A stretch of DNA of 64,000 bases, taken from positions 1 to 64,000 of the forward strand of contig NZ_BMEC01000019.1 in assembly GCF_014636295.1 (NCBI RefSeq). Reading direction: 5' to 3'. A program made the translations under genes and the position numbers. Below, in pieces: positions 10,057-16,522 of the stretch. Positions within the stretch are counted from its first letter, which is position 1, and every line of letters begins with the position of its first letter. The notes under the pieces were generated by a model that saw nothing but the letters and a program-made list of their open reading frames with translations, was not told the origin of the DNA and made no database searches. The stretch comes from Marivirga lumbricoides. Its GTDB lineage: Bacteria; Bacteroidota; Bacteroidia; Cytophagales; Cyclobacteriaceae.

Positions 10057-10440
10057 ATGAAAAGCAATCAAGAAATACTTAATGAAATAGGAAGGAAATT
10101 AATACAAGAATGTTTCGACCCTACTTATGCGAATATGGAAAGTCTTCGAAAGAAAGAAAATCCCCCCCAATTGTTTAAGGATTATGTCGAAGTTCTAAGC
10201 AAGATTGATGATGAAAGCTTTCGCATCCTTCAAAGGTATATGAAAAACACCCTTGGGAATTTTTTATTTGACGTACTGCGGGTTTTCGAAGAAAACGAGC
10301 AATTCAAAATTGTTTATGAACAAGAAGGTCAGCAGGTAGACTTGAACAAGATCAGTGAGATGCTTAAAGCCGAACCCATTATAGAAGGTGGCTGGATCGA
10401 GCGATTTAGTAAGGAGTTGAAGAATGACAGCCCGGAATGA
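10057..10440 (+). CDS. Putative immunity protein for the GHH nuclease toxin
   Basis: A 127-residue soluble, mostly helical, acidic protein with no signal peptide, fitting a cytoplasmic inhibitor of a nuclease. It begins 4 bp after the toxin stop codon, the standard place for an immunity gene. A frameshifted paralogue lies at 11246-11505, sharing EVLNE-like and FEEN blocks, which shows that this immunity family once occurred twice in the locus. I do not recognise the family by name. The function is inferred from position. Confidence 0.6.
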   Translation: MKSNQEILNEIGRKLIQECFDPTYANMESLRKKENPPQLFKDYVEVLSKIDDESFRILQRYMKNTLGNFLFDVLRVFEENEQFKIVYEQEGQQVDLNKISEMLKAEPIIEGGWIERFSKELKNDSPE

Positions 10441-10454
10441 GCACGAGCAAACGA

Positions 10455-10614
10455 ATGTCTGTAACTGGAGCAGCAGTATTAGGTAGACCAAATATTATAT
10501 TACTATAGGCTTAACCTCCAAAATCCTGAAAATTTATTTACTGAACACTATGGAACCGAGATTCCAGATGTTAAAGGAAATGTAATCACAGTCTACCCAA
10601 TAGCTAAACCATGA
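10455..10614 (+). pseudogene. Tail of a lost toxin (frameshifted remnant)
   Basis: Two short frames that join by a frameshift near 10490-10500 read SVTGAAVLGRPN and then YYRLNLQNPENLFTEHYG ... VYPIAKP-stop. The second frame ends in a TGA that overlaps the ATG of the next gene (ATGA, 10611-10614). This is the expected junction of a toxin tip and its immunity gene. Only the last ~40 codons of the toxin survive. Confidence 0.5.
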
Positions 10615-11138
10615 GTCATATTCTGTTAGAAAAATGGAAAGAGTTGGAAGAAGAACTAAAAGTTCAACGTTCAAGCTTAGATAGAGAAACACTATTGAAA
10701 ATATTACTTCGCTGGACTCAAGAAGTTAAGAAAATAAAAGATGAAAAGGTTCAAGAACTTTATCATAGTTATTTAGAATATTTTGAGAATTGCTTCTTTC
10801 CGGAAAATAATATTACTCCTTGGTATTCATTAAAAGAGTTAATTGATGTCGATTTACTGAACCGGCCACCCCTTACATATGATAGAGCTGTAATTAAAGT
10901 TAGAGATGTTTTATGGGAATTATTGGTATTTAAATCTGATATACTTTGTCCATGTTGTGGGGATGATAATTTGCGCGTAATGGTTAATAATGATAATATA
11001 CTGATATTCACATGTGATTTATGTGGTTGTATCTTGAATGAATCAGGAAAAAAGACGGATGTAAACGGAAAGCTTTATCCTGCACCTATGTCTATGATTA
11101 GGCTCGCCGGAATAACTGCCAATCCTGTTTTATTATAA
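10611..11138 (+). CDS. Orphan immunity-like protein with zinc-ribbon motif
   Basis: A 175-residue cytoplasmic protein. Residues 1-100 are helical and charged. At about 115-140 there is a CPCCG ... CDLCGC pair of knuckles, which should bind one zinc ion. The start overlaps the stop of a toxin-tail remnant by the ATGA arrangement, so it is placed exactly like an immunity gene whose toxin has been deleted. I do not recognise a named family. A separate function for the zinc ribbon, such as nucleic-acid contact, cannot be excluded. Confidence 0.5.
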   Translation: MSHILLEKWKELEEELKVQRSSLDRETLLKILLRWTQEVKKIKDEKVQELYHSYLEYFENCFFPENNITPWYSLKELIDVDLLNRPPLTYDRAVIKVRDVLWELLVFKSDILCPCCGDDNLRVMVNNDNILIFTCDLCGCILNESGKKTDVNGKLYPAPMSMIRLAGITANPVLL

Positions 11139-11245
11139 CTTTGAGTGTAAGCTTGTTTGGTTTTGGTATCCCAGATCAATTTGTGTTAAGTCTGCGAGCT
11201 GTGCTTACAGATAGTCGTGGAATGGAATAAATAACAAATAAGCTT

Positions 11246-11505
11246 ATGAAAAAGGATAAAGAGGTACTTAATGAATATGGTCAAATCATAATCGAAAAAA
11301 TTATAGATCGCCATTACAAGGGAGTAAAGAAGGCAATTTATCAAGGTCTACCAAACCTCAAGAAATGCCTATAATCGAGTGTTTGAAAAATTGAATGATG
11401 ATGAAAAATCATTATTAATGAGTTTTTTTTAAGGAGATTATAAACTCGACTCTTTTTGATTATTTAGAAGTTTTCGAAGAGAACGGATTACATCTTTTCT
11501 GATTT
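11246..11505 (+). pseudogene. Decayed paralogue of the nuclease immunity gene
   Basis: The frame opens with MKKDKEVLNEYGQIIIEKI, resembling MKSNQEILNEIGRKLIQE of the gene at 10057. It hits a stop after ~42 codons, then continues in other frames as YNRVFEKLNDDEKSLL and LFDYLEVFEENG, matching YVEVLSKIDDESF and LFDVLRVFEEN of the intact copy. An AACAAATAA...TTATGAAAA junction like that at 10046-10062 precedes it. At least two frameshifts make it non-functional. Confidence 0.7.
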
Positions 11506-11614
11506 AAAAACGAGGCAGAGGTTAAAAGAGATTGACCAGGATGGAAGTACGGCACCATTTTTTAAAGTAATTCAGCAAAGTGAAAGTGGTCATAAAAATG
11601 CAGGTCCCATTGCA

Positions 11615-12547
11615 TTGCATTCAAGCTATGATCAGTATGTAGCCCAGTATGGAACTGAGAGTGCCTTCTATTTGGGAGAGAAGTACATGACCATGATGGG
11701 GCTTATTTATTCTCTTCATGCATTAGGAGTAGGTACTAATATGGCTACAAACTCCCTTAAAGTCATTCCTGCTTATAGCCAACGGATGCGCCTTTACAAC
11801 TCCCGGGCAAAATTGGTAGAAACACAGGTAAGGGCAAGGATGAGCGAAACCTTTCTTGCACGCTATCCGAATATAAGAAATGCTCTTACCTCTTCCAGAA
11901 GTGAGGTAGGCTCAAATGCCAAAATGTATGAGCTGGACAACTTTATCCGCAGGCTCAGCCAAAATGAGCTGACAAGGCTGGAGGGTAACCCTAAATTAGT
12001 CACAAAATTAGCGCAAGACTATGCGAAAGATCCAAGGCTTATTGCTAACTTTAAAGCAGTAAGAGGTAGTTATGAGGAGTGGGTGCTCAAGGCTGAAGGG
12101 GAAGTTGCTAAGAGGGGAAGACAATTAACTCTTGGTAAATTTGAAAAAAAGATAGGTGACTATGAGGTGTATGAACAGGGAGAAGTTTTTTTTAGAGGAA
12201 TGACCGATTCAGATTTTGAATATCTCATAGCTAATAATAAGTTGAAAGTTACTTCAAATACATCTGAAATGTTTACCTCTCCTTCTTTAGAGTACATTAA
12301 ATCTGTCGGTTATGGTGTTGAAGGTGTTATTGTAAAGATTCAGGTTAAACCTGGGACTTTAGATGCTTTAGCAGCAAAAGGTATTAGGGATCAATCATCC
12401 AGAGCAGCTTATTTATACCCTGATATACCTAACCCTCAAAAGCCAGCTGGTTGGATTGAAAGAGGGGGAGTTTATTTTAAACAGGAAACAACAAAAAATA
12501 CCAATTCAAAACAAGTGAATATAGATTTAGGAAGAATTAGGCCCTGA
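11615..12547 (+). CDS. Orphan toxin fragment, possible ADP-ribosyltransferase tip
   Basis: The 310 residues shown begin at a TTG, but the frame is open back to about 11497 without an ATG (SDLKTRQRLKEIDQDG...). This is therefore probably the 3' part of a larger toxin, not a complete gene. Residues 1-190 are helical linker. The last ~115 contain VFFRGMTDSDFEYL, TSPSLEYIKSVGYG, VKIQVKPGTLDAL and a terminal VNIDLGRIRP. The order 'RG ... S-P-S-EY ... PGTL' recalls ADP-ribosyltransferase-like toxin tips, though I cannot place the catalytic Glu. An immunity-like gene follows after 51 bp. The toxin role is likely; the enzyme class is a guess. Confidence 0.45.
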   Translation: MHSSYDQYVAQYGTESAFYLGEKYMTMMGLIYSLHALGVGTNMATNSLKVIPAYSQRMRLYNSRAKLVETQVRARMSETFLARYPNIRNALTSSRSEVGSNAKMYELDNFIRRLSQNELTRLEGNPKLVTKLAQDYAKDPRLIANFKAVRGSYEEWVLKAEGEVAKRGRQLTLGKFEKKIGDYEVYEQGEVFFRGMTDSDFEYLIANNKLKVTSNTSEMFTSPSLEYIKSVGYGVEGVIVKIQVKPGTLDALAAKGIRDQSSRAAYLYPDIPNPQKPAGWIERGGVYFKQETTKNTNSKQVNIDLGRIRP

Positions 12548-12598
12548 CTGGAGGGGAAAGTTGTTCAATGACAATATATTAAACTTTGAAGTGGTACA

Positions 12599-13159
12599 AT
12601 GAGAGAACTTACAGAAAAAGAATTGTCTACATTGAAAAGACGTTCTGCGGGGTTAATTACTAAAGAAGAGCTTGAAAAGGAGATAAACTTTAGGGCCTCC
12701 TATAGTGAAATGAAATATTATTTGGATAGTTTTATGACTAGTAAAGATTACCATAACTTTGAAGCCGTGTTATGGGATATGCCAAATCAATTAACTAAGG
12801 AAGAAGAAGGGAAGTTATATCAGAAATATTTAATAACTCAGGATCATTTTCAGCACTCTAGTATTGTTACTGCTTTTCAGACTTATTTTAATGATGATAG
12901 CACAAATATTCCTGTTTTGATACAAGCTATTACTAACATTCCAAGTTATTTAGAAGGAGAGGATATAAAATATCCCTATATAAAAAAAATTATATACTCT
13001 ATTGGTGCGCAGCCAGAACCTTATAATTTTGAAGCATTAGAGAAGCTTTCAAATGAGACGAAAGATGATAGGATTAGAGATTTAGGCCTACATCAGATTG
13101 AAAAGCGTAAAAAATTAGGTAGGTGGGAGTTTATGAAGAATAGAGAATCTGAGTTTTAA
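12599..13159 (+). CDS. Putative immunity protein, HEAT-like helical
   Basis: A 186-residue, cytoplasmic, all-helical acidic protein with a loosely repeating pattern (helix-turn-helix units around FEAVLWDMPNQL, VLIQAITNIPSYL and YNFEALEKLSNE) suggestive of HEAT-like repeats, a common immunity fold. It lies 51 bp after the possible ART toxin. Its last 29 bp overlap the 3' end of the convergent DUF4291 gene. The function is inferred from position only. Confidence 0.5.
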   Translation: MRELTEKELSTLKRRSAGLITKEELEKEINFRASYSEMKYYLDSFMTSKDYHNFEAVLWDMPNQLTKEEEGKLYQKYLITQDHFQHSSIVTAFQTYFNDDSTNIPVLIQAITNIPSYLEGEDIKYPYIKKIIYSIGAQPEPYNFEALEKLSNETKDDRIRDLGLHQIEKRKKLGRWEFMKNRESEF

Positions 13160-13724
13160 GATTATCAGGCAAAGGATATATATTTTCATGAGGAAGTAAT
13201 TGTTTTGCTTCCTCTATTTTTTTGTCTAATACTAACGAATGTATTTGTCTGCATTTGTCAGAAATATCCTCAATAGAAACAATCCAATCATTCACATATT
13301 TTTCAACGGCAATACCTGTCAACCCCACTTGAATAGAACGGTAATCTAGGTTATTGAGAAAAATATCCTTTTCCGGATCCCATTGGATGCGTACCGGTGC
13401 TTTTTGCAACGAATCTTTCCAAGAATCAAGCGAACCATGTACCTCTTTTACAAAGTGCGATAAGCAAGAGTTTTTTAGAGCCCATTCCCAGCCTTCACGT
13501 GTAATCTTTATTGCCAGAACATATTCCTGTCCTTCTTTTGTTGCCCATCCAGAGCGGTACATCATCCAAAGGAAAGAAGGTTTGACCCAAGTCATTCGTT
13601 CCATTTTAAAAGGGGGAACAAATTTCTGGGCTTTAATGGCTGGTATGGCAATTTCTTTTCGGTAAGCTTGATAAACAGTGATTGTATCGTCATCATAAAC
13701 AGCCCGAATAATTTTTTCTTTCAT
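13131..13724 (-). CDS. DUF4291 family protein
   Basis: A 197-residue soluble protein. The stretch IRAVYDDDTITVYQAY, PPFKMERMTWVKPSFLWMMYRSGWATK and ITREGWEWAL is the hallmark of the DUF4291 family, covering nearly the whole length. The biochemical role is unknown to me. It is the only minus-strand gene within the toxin array, converging on and overlapping the tail of a putative immunity gene by 29 bp. It separates two toxin cassettes, so it may be an inserted passenger or an accessory to the array. Confidence 0.85.
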   Translation of the reverse strand: MKEKIIRAVYDDDTITVYQAYRKEIAIPAIKAQKFVPPFKMERMTWVKPSFLWMMYRSGWATKEGQEYVLAIKITREGWEWALKNSCLSHFVKEVHGSLDSWKDSLQKAPVRIQWDPEKDIFLNNLDYRSIQVGLTGIAVEKYVNDWIVSIEDISDKCRQIHSLVLDKKIEEAKQLLPHENIYPLPDNLKTQILYSS

Positions 13725-13872
13725 AAAATGTCAGTTTAAATAGGACTCTTTCAGCAGAATTTTTAAATTTTAAAGACTTTTGAACTTAAGCAAAGTATAA
13801 AAATTGTTAAATATAAAGGAAAACGAACTGAGGTTTTTTAATTTCAAGTATTGCTATAAAAGTAGTTAAAAA

Positions 13873-14027
13873 GCGGAAGAACATTTCAATGGTTATTTGG
13901 ATGACGATAGGGATGCGGCTGCCGGCCCTGGGGGAAGTGACTTTCTGATAGGTCAGAATCAAGTTGTATACAGTAATACCATGGCCGGTATAGATGCATT
14001 AAGCCTGGCATTAGCTCCCTTTTGGAG
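13873..14027 (+). pseudogene. Toxin-body fragment, frameshifted from the tRNase tip
   Basis: An open stretch reads EEHFNGYLDDDRDAAAG ... DFLIGQNQVVYSN ... AGIDALSLALAPF with no start codon and a stop just upstream. It would continue into the next reading frame (GADIFADVVGALY) if one T were removed from the TTTT at 14020-14023. The second copy of this segment, at 15340, has only TTT and stays in frame. It is therefore the broken N-terminal side of the CdiA-type toxin. Confidence 0.6.
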
Positions 14028-14216
14028 CGGACATCTTCGCGGACGTAGTAGGCGCATTATATACAGGGTACTATAGTGATTGGGGTAATGCTGCTTTATA
14101 TGCAGGAGCAGTAGCTGTGCCTGTGGTGTCTGTAGCTATAGCGAAGCAGGTAATCCAGAGGAGCAAAAGGCTCAAGAAGGTTAATAATAAAGTTGAACTG
14201 GTGGATGATGTTGGTG
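14017..14216 (+). repeat. Duplicated pre-toxin segment, copy 1
   Basis: About 200 bp nearly identical to 15337-15535, running from 'ccctttt-ggagc' to 'gatgatgttggtg'. It encodes GADIFADVVGALYTGYYSDWGNAALYAGAVAVPVVSVA in pieces, a small hydrophobic Gly/Ala-rich linker like the pre-toxin (PT-TG-type) segments found just before toxin tips. Copy 1 has an extra T and precedes the tRNase tip. Confidence 0.85.
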
Positions 14217-14671
14217 GGGCGGGGAATATTAAAACATTACCTAGTAAAGCGCCTAATCCAAATGCAGTTCCCAGAGGGACAAAAACTGTTATTGGTGAAG
14301 GATTAGATGATGCTACAAAGACTTCATTGATTAGAGAAAATGAAGCAGCTGATATCTTAGCTAAAAAAGGCTTTGACATTGAACAAAACCCCAGTGTTTC
14401 TAACACAATTAAAAATCCAGATTATAGAATTGAGGGAGAAATATTTGATTGTTACTCTCCTTATAATCCCAATAAAAGCGTAAGGAATATATGGACTGAA
14501 GTTAAAACTAAAATTGACGCCAAACAAACAGAAAGAGTAGTAATAAATCTTAAAAACTGGGATGGTGAAATAGCTACTTTACAAAAGCAATTTACTGATT
14601 ATCCGGTAGAAAACTTAAAAGAGTTAATGATAATTGACAAAAATAAAATGGTATCTCATATTGAATTGTAA
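14117..14671 (+). CDS. CdiA-C-type tRNA nuclease toxin tip (orphan, 5' broken)
   Basis: 184 codons from an in-frame GTG; the true toxin extended further upstream across the frameshift near 14020. After the pre-toxin linker come LIRENEAADILAKKGFDIEQNP, NPDYRIEGEIFDCYSP, a TEVKTKIDAKQTERVVINL block and a final LKELMIID. This is the layout of the CdiA C-terminal tRNase family (PD-(D/E)XK-like fold). The likely metal-binding residues are the Glu in RENE, the Asp in PDY and FDCYSP, and the Lys/Gln of KxxxxQ. It should act on tRNA in the cytoplasm of a target cell. As read, it has no signal peptide or start and is probably a silent cassette. Its immunity gene begins 4 bp later. Confidence 0.75.
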   Translation: MPVVSVAIAKQVIQRSKRLKKVNNKVELVDDVGGAGNIKTLPSKAPNPNAVPRGTKTVIGEGLDDATKTSLIRENEAADILAKKGFDIEQNPSVSNTIKNPDYRIEGEIFDCYSPYNPNKSVRNIWTEVKTKIDAKQTERVVINLKNWDGEIATLQKQFTDYPVENLKELMIIDKNKMVSHIEL

Positions 14672-14675
14672 AAGA

Positions 14676-15137
14676 ATGGCTTTAGAATATAGATTACAAG
14701 TTAAAACTAAGATGTCACTTTCCAGCCTTGTTGAAAGTTATCTTAATGAAAAGAGGATTTTATTTTCAAAAGAGAATATAACAAAAGGTGAAAATGTTTA
14801 TTGTTATGAGGGATTAGGTTTTATGGTTTCAATTTTGTTTTCAGAAAAGATATTTTTCGAATATTTAATAAGTGAAAATAAGACTATCGAGGAAGATTGG
14901 GATTACTCAATTGATATACATTTTAGACTGGATAAATTTTATGATAATTTACTTGCAAGAATAAACATGATAGATATGTGTATCTATCTTTTAAATAATA
15001 CCAGGGAAGATGCTCGATTATTGTTCAATGGTGATATTTTAGTATTGGAGAGAACTAATGGTATAATTAGCATAAACAAGAATTTTGGGTTTTGGAATTC
15101 AGATGATTTACTAAATAAAATCAATCTGCTCACATAA
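14676..15137 (+). CDS. Putative immunity protein for the tRNase tip
   Basis: 153 residues from the ATG at 14676, four bases after the toxin stop. The longer frame from 14634 overlaps the toxin and is less likely. The N-terminus MALEYRLQVKTKMSLSSLVE faintly resembles SitI3-type immunity proteins (MALEY...), and the remainder is a mixed alpha/beta soluble domain. There is no signal peptide, consistent with neutralising a cytoplasmic tRNase. The family link is tentative. Confidence 0.6.
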   Translation: MALEYRLQVKTKMSLSSLVESYLNEKRILFSKENITKGENVYCYEGLGFMVSILFSEKIFFEYLISENKTIEEDWDYSIDIHFRLDKFYDNLLARINMIDMCIYLLNNTREDARLLFNGDILVLERTNGIISINKNFGFWNSDDLLNKINLLT

Positions 15138-15619
15138 AGATTGAGTGTAAGTTGTTGGTGGGGTAGGGGACTTTGCTGAAGGTCTCAATAATGGAGTTAG
15201 CCGATATAACATCACTAGTGAGATTGGTGAAGGTATAACAGATATCAATAGACAAGTTACATTAGGTAGTAAGTGTATGCCATTAAAATGGAAAGGGGTT
15301 AATTAAACGGTATATTTTACTTCTGAAGATGCTAAACCCTTTGGAGCCGACATCTTCGCGGACGTAGTAGGCGCATTATATACAGGGTACTATAGTAATT
15401 GGGGTAATGCTGCTTTATATGCAGGAGCAGTAGCTGTGCCTGTGGTGTCTGTAGCTATAGCGAAGCAGGTAATCCAGAGGAGCAAAAGGCTCAGGAAGGT
15501 TAATAATACAGTGGAGTTGGCGGATGATGTTGGTGAGCGAATGATTTTTTTGCTTACTTGATTGTTCGATTTGAAGATGAAATGGTTGGTATTGTTAACA
15601 TACCTAATTGAAAATTGAA
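15138..15619 (+). pseudogene. Deleted toxin cassette: linker plus last ~20 codons
   Basis: Reading across the region gives VGGVGDFAEGLNNGVSRYN ... CMPLKWKGVN-stop, then YFTSEDAKPFGADIFAD (start of the duplicated linker), and after a frame change near 15538 NDFFAYLIVRFEDEMVGIVNIPN-stop. The linker is therefore joined to the extreme C-terminus of a toxin whose catalytic core has been deleted. The intact downstream gene at 15620 would be the surviving immunity gene. Confidence 0.55.
15337..15535 (+). repeat. Duplicated pre-toxin segment, copy 2
   Basis: Near-identical to 14017-14216. It keeps the three-T version and so reads KPFGADIFADVVGALY without a shift. It diverges from copy 1 immediately after 'gatgatgttggtg', exactly where the toxin tip would begin, as expected when different tips are joined to a common linker. 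Confidence 0.85.
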
Positions 15620-16144
15620 ATGGAAGAAATAGATTTATTTGTAAAGAAATTTAATCAACTTCTAGACCTCTATCGAGATAACGGAGTTGATATGGGAAAA
15701 TCTTTAGAACGAGTAGCACAGACTAAAGATATTCAAGGAATTGAGTACTTTTTAATGGGGTATTCTTTTGATCGAGTGTCTGGCACTCAGTTCTTTTCGC
15801 CTGTGAAACCACTTAATCTTAGGATTCCAAATTGCTTTACTTGGATAGCCTCTTACCCTAATACTAATTTAGAATATGTTTTGGACGATGATACAAAAGA
15901 AGTTATTCTATTTGACGCAGAACAACAGTCTTCAGAATGGCTGTGTTCCGTTGATTATAGAGCTTTCTTTAGATCTCTTTCGATTATAGTGGACGTTAAA
16001 ATTGAAATGATTCGAAAGAAAGTTTTTGAATTAGATGAATCTATTTTACTTGTTAGCTACAATGAGTGTATGAAAATTAATGGTTTTAATCCTCGCTATT
16101 CACTTTTTTATGAGCATATTCTAGGGTTGGAGTTAAGTAATTAG
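15620..16144 (+). CDS. Orphan immunity-like protein
   Basis: 174 residues from the ATG at 15620; a TTG at 15608 would add four residues. It is soluble and acidic with no signal peptide. The N-terminal half is helical (MEEIDLFVKKFNQLLDLY). The middle includes NLEYVLDDDTKEVILFDAE, a pattern seen in SUKH-like immunity proteins, but I cannot assign the family. It follows the tail of a deleted toxin by about 10 bp, so it is best read as an immunity gene that outlived its toxin. Confidence 0.5.
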   Translation: MEEIDLFVKKFNQLLDLYRDNGVDMGKSLERVAQTKDIQGIEYFLMGYSFDRVSGTQFFSPVKPLNLRIPNCFTWIASYPNTNLEYVLDDDTKEVILFDAEQQSSEWLCSVDYRAFFRSLSIIVDVKIEMIRKKVFELDESILLVSYNECMKINGFNPRYSLFYEHILGLELSN

Positions 16145-16385
16145 TTTTCATTGATCCAGTTCCTGAATTTATTATAAAACCAGGTTCTCAAATTTCACAA
16201 AACTTGACAAATTAGCAGAAGAGAGATTAAAACTTACATTTCAATTAAAGTGTGGGCTAATGATGTTTTAACTAATCTTGCCGCTGATTTCAGTGATAGT
16301 TAATTCGTTGAGTATCAAATATCCTTACCGAGAGCTTTAAGCCAATTATTAGATAATGGCGTGAAGAGGTTCATATACCTATAAA
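16145..16385 (+). other. Remnants of further toxin/immunity genes
   Basis: This gap has no intact gene, but short open pieces look like worn coding DNA: DPVPEFIIKPGSQISQNL near 16155-16210 and FVEYQISLPRALSQLLDNGVK near 16303-16380, each closed by stops. They are probably the ends of another deleted cassette just before the second carrier gene. Confidence 0.35.
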
Positions 16386-16500
16386 AGATACATATTATTA
16401 TTGTTCTTGCTTATTCCTGTAGGGCAACTGCAAGCTCAGCAAGGTGCAGGCTTTCAGGAAGCCAACCAATTGCTAGTCATGGCTTATGCAATGGTGCTCA
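16386..16500 (+). pseudogene. Out-of-frame signal-peptide region of the second carrier
   Basis: The frame reads KRYILLLFLLIPVGQLQAQQGAGFQEANQLLVMAYAM, matching the signal peptide and first helix of the carrier at 8094 (SYTLLLL, PVEQLQAQ, LALAFALAAQNPEM). It then shifts frame near 16492, after which AHNPEIEKELQAFMAL continues in the frame of the next entry. The ATG start also seems lost (ATA). As read, the second carrier therefore cannot be exported. Confidence 0.75.
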
Positions 16501-16522
16501 TAATCCGGAAATAGAGAAGGAG

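Noticed and set aside
8094-16144. RHS or two-partner CdiA system
   Set aside because: Carriers are only 650-900 residues and have no RHS/YD core, haemagglutination repeats or TPS domain, and no TpsB-like gene with POTRA domains is visible.
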